A DNA stretch of 64,000 nt from Saccharopolyspora spinosa NRRL 18395 (GCF_000194155.1 NZ_GL877882.1:196233-260232), one strand, 5' to 3'. Counted from the first letter of the stretch, positions 27,140 through 36,695 are shown. Numbers and translations are program-made. The notes: generated by a model from the letters alone, not told the origin.

Positions 27140-28603
27140 CTACGCCGCCTGTGCCACGCTCGGCTCGGTCTTGGACGAGCGGACCTGATACCCCGCCCAG
27201 TGAAGCAGTGCTGCCAAGAAGACGCCGACTAGCCAAGCGAATGGCGCAAACGGCTGAAAGTACGGGATGAGGGCTAGGCAGGCGGAGACTGCTGCAGCCG
27301 GAATGAACGATGCGAGGGCGCGCGGGTTGAACCCTCGCCAGTAGAAGTACCGACCGCGCACATCCGATCGGTAAAGATCGTCGATGCTGATGTGCTTCCG
27401 GCGCACAAGGTAGTAATCGACGAGGAGCACGGCAAGCAGGGGCCCGAGGAAGGCGCCAAGCGCCCCAATGAAGTAGTTTACGACCGCAGGGCTGGAGTAG
27501 AGGTTCCACGGCGTCACGACGAGTGAGAGCACCGCGGTGATGATCCCACCTCGCTTGAAGTTGATGAATCGCGGAAAAATACCTGCCAGGTCATAGCATG
27601 GCGAGACGAAGTTCGCCGCGACATTGATTCCGATCGTTGCGAGCGTGAACATGAAGGCGCAGATCACGAGTAGTGGAACATTGTCGAGCCGGGCAGCAAG
27701 TAGCACGGGATCGACGATCGCGTCGCCGTACACAACGAACGCACCGAGCGTAACGACGACGGACACCAGGGCGAAGAGCGCCGCGTTAACCGGCATCCCG
27801 AAGATATTGCCGATGACGATAGCCCGCCGGTTCGGCGAAAATCGTGCGAAGTCGAAAAATCCTAGCGTGACCGCCGTATTTGATCCGCAGGTCAGGAACA
27901 TCGCGCCGAGAAATGCCGCTACCGTCTGCCCTGTGGACAGTGGGTGGAAGCTCATGGTCAGATCAATCTTGCCGCGAGCTGCGACGATCATGGCAACGGC
28001 CAACACCAGCATGATGACGAGAACGAGTAGTCCTGCCCAGACCTGGAATTTGCGGACTGTCTCCATGCCGTGCTGCAGGACAAGAAGCTGCAATGCCCAA
28101 ACGATCAGGAAGCAACCCCACCCAAAGCCGGAAAGTCCGAGGAACTGCCACTGTGCGAACGACGCCAGGCTCGGGGCGATCCGCAGAATTAGGACGCTGA
28201 GCGCTACAGAGGCCAGGTAGGTCTGGATGCCGAACCAGAAGATTGCGACGACTGCGCGTGTCAGCGCGGGAATGTTCGCTCCGTAGACTCCGAAGCTTGC
28301 ACGTGCGAACACCGACATCGGGACGCCGGTTCGTTGTCCGGCAAAACCGACGAGGTTCAGCGGGATTAAGGACAGCGCATACCCGGCCGCATAGGCAATC
28401 AGGACTTGCCATCCGCTCAAGCCGAGAAAGAACAGCCCACCTGCAAAGGTGTAGCTTCCGATACTGTGAGCGTTCGCAGTCCACATGGCAAAGATGCTGA
28501 ACGCGCCCCACTTGCGCTCCGTCGCGGGCGCAAGATCGTCATTTACGAGAGCGCTACTAGCCCGATCTTCCTGCGTGATGTTGGATTGACTGGTGTCCGT
28601 CAT
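27140..28603 (-). CDS. NCS1-family nucleobase/hydantoin transporter
   Basis: 487 residues with about 12 hydrophobic segments. The N-terminal stretch ERKWGAFSIFAMWTANAHSIGSYTFAGGLFFLGLSGWQVLI and FGIQTYLASVALSVL are hallmarks of the NCS1 family (cytosine, allantoin, hydantoin symporters). It resembles the transporter at 29956, so the region has two paralogs. It follows the FCD regulator on the same strand with a 338-bp gap. Substrate unknown; a nucleobase- or hydantoin-like ring is expected. Confidence 0.93.
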   Translation of the reverse strand: MTDTSQSNITQEDRASSALVNDDLAPATERKWGAFSIFAMWTANAHSIGSYTFAGGLFFLGLSGWQVLIAYAAGYALSLIPLNLVGFAGQRTGVPMSVFARASFGVYGANIPALTRAVVAIFWFGIQTYLASVALSVLILRIAPSLASFAQWQFLGLSGFGWGCFLIVWALQLLVLQHGMETVRKFQVWAGLLVLVIMLVLAVAMIVAARGKIDLTMSFHPLSTGQTVAAFLGAMFLTCGSNTAVTLGFFDFARFSPNRRAIVIGNIFGMPVNAALFALVSVVVTLGAFVVYGDAIVDPVLLAARLDNVPLLVICAFMFTLATIGINVAANFVSPCYDLAGIFPRFINFKRGGIITAVLSLVVTPWNLYSSPAVVNYFIGALGAFLGPLLAVLLVDYYLVRRKHISIDDLYRSDVRGRYFYWRGFNPRALASFIPAAAVSACLALIPYFQPFAPFAWLVGVFLAALLHWAGYQVRSSKTEPSVAQAA

Positions 28604-28941
28604 TCAAGACTCCTCGAGCCGCGATTTGCGGGGGCGTGAGGCGGGCCTCGCGCGGAAATGCGGGAATGACAGAGGAACTTTGGGTCCTGTGCAGCGGCGA
28701 AGCGCACGAACTCACAACTGAGGTAGGCGCCGCAGTCTCGGTTGTTCGCGCCCGGGCTCCTCTGCTAGGTGAGGATTACCGCATGTGAGACCGGCCTCTG
28801 TCAACTGCGACAGACCTGGGCCAGTGGTAGACCCCGATCCACGAGTATGGGGGCGGTCTAGCGATGGCGCGGCTACTCCGCGCGAGCTGCCTCGGGGCGT
28901 AACGAAACATGCAGGCCGCCGAGACGCCGTGGCCCGCAGCA
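28604..28941. other. Intergenic region between NCS1 transporter and regulator genes
   Basis: 338 bp without a convincing gene. It should contain the promoter of the minus-strand transporter and the end of the regulator gene. The only structure seen is the inverted repeat at 28797-28814, listed separately. Confidence 0.5.
28797..28814. promoter_or_regulatory. Inverted repeat TCTGTC-AACTGC-GACAGA
   Basis: Six-base arms around AACTGC, upstream of the NCS1 gene at 27140-28603. The left arm plus two bases reads CTGTCAA, the same half-site as in the 29866-29905 operator of the divergent promoter, so both transporters may answer to the same regulator. Confidence 0.4.
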
Positions 28942-29778
28942 TCAGTGTGGCTGCGGCGACCAGCCGGCGTCCTGCTCGACGCCTCTTCCGTTCCAGCGGA
29001 TCAGCCTCTCGAGCAGCGCCCCGTCGTACCTCTCGATGAAGGCTTCAACTTCTGCGATGAGCCGGGACAGGTGGGATCGCATGAGTTCGGCTGCGAGGGC
29101 CCCGTCGTGCGCGGCGAGGGCTTCAACGATCGCTTGATGTTCGGCGACGCTGTCGCGGTCGCGATGCCGGACCTCAAGAATGACGTCGAGCGCGGCTTCC
29201 ACTCGGTCCAAGGAGGGATCGAGGACGATGGCCAGCATCGCCTGCACGAGGGGGTTCTCGCTGTGGGCCGTGACCCGGCGGTGGAAGCCGAGGGCGAGGT
29301 CGCGCGGGAAGGAATCGCCGGCGCCGACCGCTGCGTCGTGATCCGTGACCAGGCCACCGAGTGATGCGATGTCGTGTGGCGTGACGAGATGTGCGCTCTC
29401 GAAGACGGCCTCGGGCTCGATGGCGCGGCGAGCCTTCAGCAGGTTGAGGACGTCTTCGGCTGTCTCGACCTGGGTCGCGTGCCGTAGGTCGGTCGCCGTG
29501 CGATCGGCTCGCAGCAGCACTCCGATCCGGTGCCGCCCCAGCGTGGTCAAAGTCCGGCCTTTCAGGCCCACTTGTTGGGTCAAGCCGTCACTGTCGAGCT
29601 CGCGGAGTCGACGAGCGATCGTCGACTCTGAGAGCTCGATGCCGTGCAGTCGAAGGCTCTCGCGGATCTGGCGAGCTCCGATCGGGCCCGTGGCGTCGTA
29701 GAGGGCGGTGAGAAGGGGGACCTCCTCGCGGTCGCCGCGGGAGGTTCCGATCGGTCCGCCCACTCCATCACTGTGCAT
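28942..29778 (-). CDS. Transcriptional regulator, winged helix + FCD domain
   Basis: 278 residues from MHSDGVGG. The N-terminal part (LLTALYDATGPIGARQIRESL ... STIARRLRELDSDGLTQQ) looks like a winged helix. The C-terminal part (KARRAIEPEAVFESAHLVT, FHRRVTAHSENPLVQAML, HQAIVEALAAHDGALAAELMRSHL) is the FCD ligand domain of FadR-type GntR regulators. The N-terminal helix-turn-helix is not the usual GntR form, which is odd. AGGAGGG precedes the chosen ATG; a longer start exists 96 nt upstream. It is divergent from the 29956 transporter and probably represses both transporters. Confidence 0.83.
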   Translation of the reverse strand: MHSDGVGGPIGTSRGDREEVPLLTALYDATGPIGARQIRESLRLHGIELSESTIARRLRELDSDGLTQQVGLKGRTLTTLGRHRIGVLLRADRTATDLRHATQVETAEDVLNLLKARRAIEPEAVFESAHLVTPHDIASLGGLVTDHDAAVGAGDSFPRDLALGFHRRVTAHSENPLVQAMLAIVLDPSLDRVEAALDVILEVRHRDRDSVAEHQAIVEALAAHDGALAAELMRSHLSRLIAEVEAFIERYDGALLERLIRWNGRGVEQDAGWSPQPH

Positions 29779-29865
29779 CAGTGCGTAGCCCTCCTGCCAG
29801 CCATGCGCCAAGTATGACGGCCCCGGCAAGGCCGTCAGCCGTGGGCCTGGTGGATGGCTGCGACT

Positions 29866-29905
29866 ACCTGTCAAAGTCGACCAAGGTCCGTCACCCTTGA
29901 CAGGT
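29866..29905. promoter_or_regulatory. Operator: 9-bp inverted repeat ACCTGTCAA/TTGACAGGT
   Basis: Perfect arms at 29866-29874 and 29897-29905, with 22 nt between and about 31 bp (three helical turns) between arm centres. A nested CAAGG/CCTTG dyad lies inside. It sits between the regulator start (29778) and the transporter start (29956), as expected for binding of a dimer pair or a looped tetramer. Confidence 0.65.
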
Positions 29906-29955
29906 ATACGGGCCGCGAGGCAGCATCGTCGCCACTACGACAGCGGAGGCCAATG

Positions 29956-31503
29956 ATGACCGCGACGAATTCTGACCTCGCGTCAGCCGATCCATCAGGC
30001 CGTTTGTACAACCCGGACCTCGCTCCGGTCCCGAAGAAGGAGCGCACCTGGGGCTGGTACAGCATTTTCGCCGTATGGATGTCGGTGGCGCACAACGCAG
30101 CCAGCTACACCTTCGCGGCAGGGCTGTTCCTTCTCGGGCTGAACGGGTGGCAGATCCTGATCAGCGTTCTGGCCGGAACATTGGTCCTCTACGTGGGCTG
30201 TGCGATGTCAGGTGTCATCGGACAGCGCACCGGCCTGCCGTTCCCGGTTCTCTCCCGCGTCAGCTGGGGCCTCTTCGGTGCGAATATCCCGGCGCTCATT
30301 CGTGGGATCATCGCCATCTTCTGGTACGGCATCCAGACGTACCTTGCCTCCGTTGCGATCAGCGTGCTGCTTGTGCGGATCAATCCCGGCCTCGAGAGCT
30401 GGACGGAGCACTCATTCCTCGGACTCCACGCTTTGGGCTGGATGTCCTTCTTGGCGTTGTGGCTGATCCAGTGGCTGGTCATTGGCTTCGGCATGGACAT
30501 GGTACGAAGGTTCCAGGAATGGGCCGGGCCGGTTGTCTGGGTCGTCATGCTCGTGCTTGCCGTTTGGCTCGTCGTTCAGGCGAAGGGGCACATCGACTTC
30601 TCGCTGAGCGTCAAACAGCTCTCGGGTGGTCAGCAGGCTCACCTCATGCTCACCTCGGCCGCCCTTGTCGTGAGCCAGCTCGCGACCCTTGCCCTGAACT
30701 TCTGCGATTTCGGTCGCTTCGTCCGCAGCTCCCGCGCCGTGCGCGTCGGAACCATGTTAGGTGCGCCGCTGAACTGGACTGCCTTCTCGGTGACGTCGGT
30801 CGTCATCTCAGTCGGAAGCGTCACGGTCTTCGGCCAGGCCCTTCTGGACCCGGCCGAACTGCTCGGCAAGGTGCCGAACACCGGGCTCCTCATCGTGGGC
30901 GTATTCCTGTTCGCGTTCGCCACGATCGGAGTGAACATCGTATCGAATTTCGTATCGCCGGCATACGACCTCGCCAACGTCTGGCCCAAGAAGATCACTT
31001 TCCGACGGGGCGGCGCCATCAGCTCGGTGGCTGCGATTCTCGTCATGCCGTGGAAGCTCTTTTCCTCGCCTATCGTCATCAACTACTTCCTCGGGGCGCT
31101 CGGTGCGTTCCTCGGACCGCTCTTCGCGATCATGATGCTCGACTACTACGTCGTGCAGCGCAGGCGCGTCCTCGTCGAGGGCCTCTTCCGAGTTGACGGA
31201 TCAGCGTACGCGTACAAGCGTGGCGTGAACCCGAAGGCGATCGCCGCCTTCGTCCCGTCAGCCGCGTTGAGCGCCGTGCTCGCCCTTGTTCCCGTCTTCG
31301 AAAACGTCGCGCCGTTCGCGTGGCTGATCGGCGGAGCCGTCGCGGCTGGGCTCTATCACGCGATGAACCGCACTGCTACGCGGAGGCCAGTCGTCGAGCT
31401 GGGAGTCGTCGAGGCTGGATCCGAGAGCACCGGTGCAGGACGTCTTCTCAGCCCCTCAGCGGACTCGTCGAGCGATGGGGCCATCAACCCTACAGCGCCA
31501 TGA
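29956..31503 (+). CDS. NCS1-family nucleobase/hydantoin transporter
   Basis: 515 residues with about 12 membrane segments. KERTWGWYSIFAVWMSVAHNAASYTFAAGLFLLGLNGWQ and FWYGIQTYLASVAISVLLVRI are NCS1 hallmarks. Paralog of 27140-28603 on the other side of the regulator. Start chosen at the second of two adjacent ATGs (29953, 29956), 6 nt after GGAGG. First gene of an operon continuing through epimerase, SDR, AroM-like and PuuE-like genes, so its cargo is probably what these enzymes convert. Confidence 0.93.
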   Translation: MTATNSDLASADPSGRLYNPDLAPVPKKERTWGWYSIFAVWMSVAHNAASYTFAAGLFLLGLNGWQILISVLAGTLVLYVGCAMSGVIGQRTGLPFPVLSRVSWGLFGANIPALIRGIIAIFWYGIQTYLASVAISVLLVRINPGLESWTEHSFLGLHALGWMSFLALWLIQWLVIGFGMDMVRRFQEWAGPVVWVVMLVLAVWLVVQAKGHIDFSLSVKQLSGGQQAHLMLTSAALVVSQLATLALNFCDFGRFVRSSRAVRVGTMLGAPLNWTAFSVTSVVISVGSVTVFGQALLDPAELLGKVPNTGLLIVGVFLFAFATIGVNIVSNFVSPAYDLANVWPKKITFRRGGAISSVAAILVMPWKLFSSPIVINYFLGALGAFLGPLFAIMMLDYYVVQRRRVLVEGLFRVDGSAYAYKRGVNPKAIAAFVPSAALSAVLALVPVFENVAPFAWLIGGAVAAGLYHAMNRTATRRPVVELGVVEAGSESTGAGRLLSPSADSSSDGAINPTAP

Positions 31504-32501
31504 CGCATGTCTTCCCCAGCGACACAATCTCGGAACGCTGTGTGAGCGAGCAGCAGAAAGGCGGTCATGAGTTGATCGCGATCGTAACCGGAGAATCTGG
31601 CTTCATCGGCCGAGTCCTCCGGCGAGAGCTTGAAGCCGCCGGCTGGACTGTACATGGCCTGTCAGCAGGGTCGTCGGACCTGAATGCCGTCGATATCGAT
31701 ATCTGTTCCAGCGACGTCGAAGAATTATTTCGTGACCTGGCCCCGGACATCGTGTTCCATCTCGCGGGCATCTCGGGTCCGATGCTCGCCGCCGATCAGC
31801 CGACCGAAATCGTCCGCGTCAACTGCGAGGGGACGGCTAACGTCCTGGAGAGTGCCGCGCGCGCCAAGACCCCGCGCGTCGTCTACGCCGCCTCTGTCAG
31901 CGCCTATGCCGTCGGGACGACGACCCGTCCGGAGCCCGACTCCCTCTACGCGACCACCAAGAAGTATGGCGAGATCCTGATCGACCTTTACCGTCGGCGC
32001 CTCGGAAACGGCTATACGTCGGTCCGCGTCGGCTCGGTCTACGGTCCCGGACGGCAGACATCGAACCCGATTCACACCATGATCGATGACGGCTTGCGCG
32101 GACGCCCCGTCCGCTTCAACGTCAACGAGTACGAACCCGTCATCTGGATCGACGACTGCGCCCGCCTCCTGGCCGGCCTGTCAGCAGTCCCTCACTACGA
32201 ATCAGCCTATGACGCGGTCGCCGAGATGGTGGGCCACACCGAGATCGCGTACCGGATCAGCTCGCTCTTGGGCGTTCCCACTGAGCCGTACGAGGGGAAG
32301 CGGGTCGACTATCCAGCCGGGTTTGACTCCAGCGCTCTCGTCAAGGCCACCACGGTAATCCCCGAGGTGACGCTTCAGGACGGTATCGAGCGGGCCATCC
32401 GGTGGCGGAAGGCTGAGCTCGACACGTACACCCCCATCGCCAACGGTACTGACCACGGCCGCGACGGCTCGAAACTGAACGCAGGTGCCAACCATGACTG
32501 A
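31500..32501 (+). CDS. NAD-dependent epimerase/dehydratase (extended SDR)
   Basis: About 333 residues. IVTGESGFIGRVLRREL is the cofactor motif, YATTKKYGE the YxxxK catalytic pair, and VFHLAGISGPMLAADQP the family stretch. The ATG at 31500 overlaps the transporter stop (ATGA); the fold proper begins about 27 residues later, so GTG at 31542 or TTG at 31572 are alternatives. The variant GESGFIG (usually GATGFIG) is tolerated. Role: oxidoreduction or epimerisation of a polar intermediate; substrate unknown. Confidence 0.87.
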   Translation: MTHVFPSDTISERCVSEQQKGGHELIAIVTGESGFIGRVLRRELEAAGWTVHGLSAGSSDLNAVDIDICSSDVEELFRDLAPDIVFHLAGISGPMLAADQPTEIVRVNCEGTANVLESAARAKTPRVVYAASVSAYAVGTTTRPEPDSLYATTKKYGEILIDLYRRRLGNGYTSVRVGSVYGPGRQTSNPIHTMIDDGLRGRPVRFNVNEYEPVIWIDDCARLLAGLSAVPHYESAYDAVAEMVGHTEIAYRISSLLGVPTEPYEGKRVDYPAGFDSSALVKATTVIPEVTLQDGIERAIRWRKAELDTYTPIANGTDHGRDGSKLNAGANHD

Positions 32502-33249
32502 ACGTGTGCTCGACGGCAGGACGGCGCTGGTGGTGGGGGCTGCGGGCGGGATCGGCCGCTCCATCGCGTTGACCTACGCACGGGTCGGGGCGAGCCTCAT
32601 GCTGGGCGATCGTCACTCGCCGCGGCTGGCGGAAACCGTCGAACTGTGCGAACGCGCAGGAGCGAAGACACACTCGACGACGGTTGACGTGACGGACCCG
32701 GCTTCCACGCAAGCCCTCATCGACGACACGGTCAAGTCGCTCGGCTCCCTGCACATCCTGGTCAACAGCGCCGGCGTCATCACTGAGGTTCCCGTCAGCG
32801 ACATGACGGTCGAGCAGTGGGACGAGACGCTCGACGTAGACCTCAAAGGCGTCTTCTTGTGTTGCCGTTGGGCGGTACCTCACATGCTCGAGCAGCGCTG
32901 GGGCCGGATCATCAACATCGCGAGCCAGGTCGGGCAGAAGGGTGGCATCGGGTTCGCCCATTACACGGCTGCCAAAGCAGGGGTCATCGGCTTCACAAAG
33001 GCGCTAGCACGAGAGGTCGCCGGCAACGGCGTCTTAGTGAACGCGATTGCACCCGGCCCCATCGAGACGGACTTCGTCGCGGGCCTGGCCGCCGACACAC
33101 TCGCCGCGAAGCAGCGTGAACTGCCACTCGGACGTGCCGGACTGCCGGACGAGGTTGCGCCCACCGCGTTGCTGCTCGCGAGCGAACCCGGCGGAAACCT
33201 CTACGTAGGCCAAACGCTCGGTCCGAACAGCGGCGACGTGATGCCGTAA
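32494..33249 (+). CDS. Short-chain dehydrogenase/reductase
   Basis: 251 residues of FabG-like SDR: LVVGAAGGIGRSIAL cofactor loop, ILVNSAGVI, YTAAKAGVIGFTKAL (YxxxK). Complete in motifs and length. The ATG at 32494 overlaps the preceding gene by 8 nt, so it is coupled to the epimerase gene. Substrate unknown. Confidence 0.92.
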   Translation: MTERVLDGRTALVVGAAGGIGRSIALTYARVGASLMLGDRHSPRLAETVELCERAGAKTHSTTVDVTDPASTQALIDDTVKSLGSLHILVNSAGVITEVPVSDMTVEQWDETLDVDLKGVFLCCRWAVPHMLEQRWGRIINIASQVGQKGGIGFAHYTAAKAGVIGFTKALAREVAGNGVLVNAIAPGPIETDFVAGLAADTLAAKQRELPLGRAGLPDEVAPTALLLASEPGGNLYVGQTLGPNSGDVMP

Positions 33250-33388
33250 CACCGATGTGCGCACGCCGCTGTGGTGCGACGACGCCGCCTCGCTCGAACG
33301 ACTCCAACGGCGAGCAGACACCCGCCCCTAACTACGAACCGCAGGCGCTGACACACCTGGGCCCATGCAACCAACCGCGAGGTGAGGA

Positions 33389-34084
33389 ATGCCCGAACTC
33401 GTCGGCCTAGCCACTCTCGGCCGCACTCCACGACCAGACTTCGAGAAAACGTTCGCGCCATTTCTCCGAGGAAACCGCGTCAAGATGCGGGGCGCCCTCG
33501 ACAACGTTGACGACGACACCATCTACAAATTGCACGACCCCGGCGGTGAGTATCCAATCCACATCCCCGTCACCAGCACAGTCGGCGTGGACATCCCCCG
33601 CGCCAGCATCAGGCCGTACCTGCAGGCGACTATCGATGCACTGGCTGACGACGGAGCCGCGGTCATCGCCATTCTCTGCGCGGGCGATCTCGGACCTGTA
33701 TTCAGCGCTGTGCCACTTCTCGCGTCGGGTCGGCTGACCCCGGCGATCCTCAAGGCGACCGTTGGCGACACCCACGTCGGGATCATCTCGCCGAACGAAG
33801 GTCAAGTTCCGTTCGCTGAAGAGAAATGGCGCGGTGATGGTTTCGATGTGACCGCAAAATGCGTTCCGCCGTATGCGGCGGGAAGCGACCGCGCGGCTCG
33901 GCTGCTCGAAACGGTCCGCGAGCTTCGTGACCGCGGCGCGGCGGTCGTCGTGCTCGACTGCTTCGGCTTCAGTCTGAGTGATGCGCAACTTGCGCATCGG
34001 GAAGTAGGGGTTCCTGTCTTCTCCGCGCGAGAAGTCGCGGCACAAATAATCGGGCTGTTCTGTAGCAGCATGGCCGCCGATTAG
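33389..34084 (+). CDS. AroM-family protein
   Basis: 231 residues resembling the AroM family: LATLGRTPRPD near the start, VIAILCAGDLGPVFS in the middle and VVVLDCFGFSLSDAQLAHREVGVPVFSAREVAAQ near the end. The function of AroM is poorly known; the fold resembles Asp/Glu/hydantoin racemases, and related proteins occur beside hydantoin and pyrimidine genes. That suits an operon with an NCS1 transporter. Preceded by GAGG at about 33380. Confidence 0.75.
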   Translation: MPELVGLATLGRTPRPDFEKTFAPFLRGNRVKMRGALDNVDDDTIYKLHDPGGEYPIHIPVTSTVGVDIPRASIRPYLQATIDALADDGAAVIAILCAGDLGPVFSAVPLLASGRLTPAILKATVGDTHVGIISPNEGQVPFAEEKWRGDGFDVTAKCVPPYAAGSDRAARLLETVRELRDRGAAVVVLDCFGFSLSDAQLAHREVGVPVFSAREVAAQIIGLFCSSMAAD

Positions 34085-34118
34085 AAACTCAAGAGAATAA
34101 GATAGGCGAAAGGAATTG

Positions 34119-35096
34119 ATGAACGTGAACAACGACCGACTCGGCCCGTGGGAGGACGAGGTCGGCGGGCCTGTCCGCGACCTGATCGGCTACGGCCGGC
34201 ACGGAGTCCGCAGCTTCTGGCCGGACGGCGCCAAGGCAGCCGTCGCGATCGTCGTCAACTTCGAGACCGGAGCCGAGGCGTCGTGGCCGTCCGGTGACCG
34301 ACGGAACGATCGCATCTTCGAGTTTCCATACGCCCTCGACCCGCGATACCGCGACCTTGCCACTGAATCGGTGTCGGAGTACGGCGGCCGTGCCGGGATC
34401 TGGCGCATCGCGCGACTTCTCGACGAATATGACGTGAAGACCACGTTCTCCGGATGTGCGGTGGCCTTTGCCCGGAATCCCGAAGTGGGCGCCTACGTCA
34501 AGGAGGCGGGCCACGAACCAGGTTGTCACGGCTGGCGATGGGAGGAAGCCTGGACGCTATCGCGCCAGGAAGAACGGGAGCGCATCGCCGCCGCAGTCCA
34601 ACTGATCGAAGAGTCCTGCGGCCAGCGGCCCCTCGGCTGGCAGACCAGGCACAGCGGTTCGACCCACACACGGGAACTCGTTGTAGAGGAAGGGGGATTC
34701 CTCTACGATTCAGACGCATACAATGACGACATTCCCTACTTTGTCAATGTCGCTGAGAAGAAGCACCTCGTTATCCCGTACAGCAGCGTGTACAACGACC
34801 ACCGATTCGTGATCGCTCAGGGCTACTCGGAGCCCGCCGACTTCTTCAAGACGTGCAAGCATGGGCTCGACTTCTTGCGGCATGAAGGCGAGACCCATCC
34901 GAAGATGATGACCATTGGCATCCACGCTCACTGGATGGGCCAGGCCTCGCGGGCGTCTGCGCTGCAGATGTTCCTCGAGTACGTCCGCGAATTGGGTGAC
35001 GTGTGGGTCGCGCCCCGTGTCGATATCGCGCGGTGGTGGATCGACCACCACCACGAGTTCGGATATGAGCAGTCGGCAGCCACCAGGGGTCGCTAG
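34119..35096 (+). CDS. Polysaccharide-deacetylase-fold hydrolase (PuuE allantoinase-like)
   Basis: 325 residues of NodB-type fold: VAIVVNFETGAEASW, RIARLLDEYDVKTTFSGCAVAFARNPE, EAGHEPGCHGWRW, and ITIGIHAHWMG-type ending (MMTIGIHAHWMG). The layout resembles the PuuE group, which hydrolyses allantoin-like cyclic ureides. ATG at 34119 after AGGAA; a TTG one codon earlier is possible. Last gene of the operon, followed by a strong hairpin. With NCS1 transport it points to breakdown of a cyclic amide or ureide. Confidence 0.85.
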   Translation: MNVNNDRLGPWEDEVGGPVRDLIGYGRHGVRSFWPDGAKAAVAIVVNFETGAEASWPSGDRRNDRIFEFPYALDPRYRDLATESVSEYGGRAGIWRIARLLDEYDVKTTFSGCAVAFARNPEVGAYVKEAGHEPGCHGWRWEEAWTLSRQEERERIAAAVQLIEESCGQRPLGWQTRHSGSTHTRELVVEEGGFLYDSDAYNDDIPYFVNVAEKKHLVIPYSSVYNDHRFVIAQGYSEPADFFKTCKHGLDFLRHEGETHPKMMTIGIHAHWMGQASRASALQMFLEYVRELGDVWVAPRVDIARWWIDHHHEFGYEQSAATRGR

Positions 35097-35103
35097 GAAA
35101 CGT

Positions 35104-35137
35104 GCGGTACGGGCCGGCCAAAATCGGCCCGTACCGC
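35104..35137 (+). terminator. Strong hairpin terminator
   Basis: A perfect 13-bp stem (GCGGTACGGGCCG and complement) with an 8-nt loop GCCAAAAT, 7 nt after the deacetylase stop. No clear U tract follows, which is usual for high-GC actinomycetes. Confidence 0.8.
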
Positions 35138-35498
35138 CGCACCGGCACAAGCGCAGCCGCGGTGGTTCCAGTTGGCGCAGGGCGCGGAGCAATCGACGGG
35201 TACATAGTTTCCAACGGTCCACAACGAAACTGCCCCGACCTGCCGGTTCTCCGTCCGCGCAGGTCGGTGCTTCAGCTTCAACCGCGCTGGACAGCTGAAT
35301 TACCCGGAGACCACCCGCTACAACTACCTCCTGGCTTCTGCTCAGTTGGCGCGTTATCTCGCCGAGTACGGGCCGGACCCCGATGCGCCAGCGGCGACCA
35401 AGGACCCGCGGATGTCACCAAGGCAAACATCGGCCCCGGCGAGTGTCGCGAACGTGAGGACACTCGGTCCAGGAGCGCGGCGAAGGCCTCGTCGATCT
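35138..35498. other. Region without identifiable gene
   Basis: About 360 bp between the terminator and the end of the enolase-superfamily gene. The plus strand at about 35278-35418 reads a protein-like stretch (LNYPETTRYNYLLASAQLAR ...) with no start and a disordered tail. It may be a gene remnant but I do not recognise it. Confidence 0.35.
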
Positions 35499-36678
35499 TC
35501 ATTGGCCGCTGGCCCATACCGGATGTCCGTCGATGGTGATCTGTATGTCGTGTAGGTACGGCGCCAGCGCATCGAGGTCGACAGTGACGCCGAGGCCTGG
35601 CTTCTCGGGCGCCGAGACGAGGCCGTCTACGTCGCGTTCGAGGCGGGCGGGGGGGGGCGCCAGGACTCAGCGCGACCGGGTATTCGCACCATCGGTGCCG
35701 CCGTAACCCGGCATAAGGTTGCAGCGCTGCCGAAAGAGCCAGGTGTGAGGTGAACGTGTGGTTCACGTATGTCACGCCACCGTGGTCGGCGTGCTGGGCC
35801 ACCTCGTACGCCGGGTGAATACCGCCGACGCGGCCGGTGTCGATCTGGATATAGGCAACTTTGCCGTAGTCGATCAGGTGCCGGGCCATGTGCGGGTTGT
35901 GCGAGGCCTCTCCGGCGGCGAGCCGAGGGCCACGGCTGGGGTTGGTCGATGCCGAGATCGCGGCGTAGGCATCGAATGCCGAGCCGGTGAACGGTTCCTC
36001 GAGCCAGGTCGCGTCGACGTCCACGAGAGCATCCCAACGGGCGCGAACGGCGTCGACGTCGGTGCGCCAGACCTGGCCGGCGTCCACCATGAGGGCTGTG
36101 TCGTTGCCGAGTCCGTTACGCGCCGCGAATAGATGTGCCGCGTCGTCGTTCGGTGTGCCGTGGCCGAAGGGGCCCCACCCGAATTTCGCCGCGACGAATC
36201 CCTGGCTGCGGATTTCTCTTGCACGGTCGTAGGTTTCGTCCGGTGTATCACCGAAAAGTATTGAAGCATAAGGAATCCGCCCGTGGCTGCGGTCGTAGCC
36301 GAGCAGCGACCAGACGGGAACGTCGCGGCGTTTGCCGAGCAGATCCCACAACGCCATCTCGATGCCTGAGTAGGTGTGGGATGCCTGAAGCACGTCCATG
36401 CTGCGATAGGCCACATCTGCCGAGATGGCGAGGATGTCCTCGGGCTTGTCGAGGCGACGGCCGAGTACCGAGGCGGACACCGGCTGGCAGGCGCCATGTG
36501 ACGGCGGCGTGATGAACGCCGCTATCGAGACCAACGGCGATGCCTCGCACTCTCCCCAGCCGATGTCGTCACCGGAGCGCACTCGGACGAGGAGTGCATC
36601 CTGGCTCCCGTCCACCGCCGTGGTCACCGTCGGCAGGCTCGCGTAGAAGAAATCCACGGCGTCGATCCGCACGGGCAC
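35499..36678 (-). pseudogene. Mandelate racemase/enolase-superfamily enzyme, frameshifted
   Basis: The first 340 residues are normal enolase superfamily: GIEMALWDLLGKRRDVPVW, VAAKFGWGPFG with a catalytic-type lysine, ALMVDAGQVW, TWLEEPF, AAGEASHN and IDTGRVGG. After CEYPVALSPGAPP the frame degenerates into Arg/Pro-rich sequence. Another frame continues with the family ending (ERDVDGLVSAPEKPGLGVTV ... DGHPVWASGQ) and stops at 35499. The switch falls on a run of nine G (35649-35657), so a one-base slip, real or from sequencing, explains it. GTG start at 36678 after GAGGAGAG. Probably an acid-sugar dehydratase or racemase under the same GntR regulator as 38088. Confidence 0.8.
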
Positions 36679-36695
36679 ACCTCTCCTCGGATTTA

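Noticed and set aside
35649..35657. Programmed frameshift site
   Set aside because: No slippery heptamer or downstream structure seen; indel in the homopolymer is simpler.
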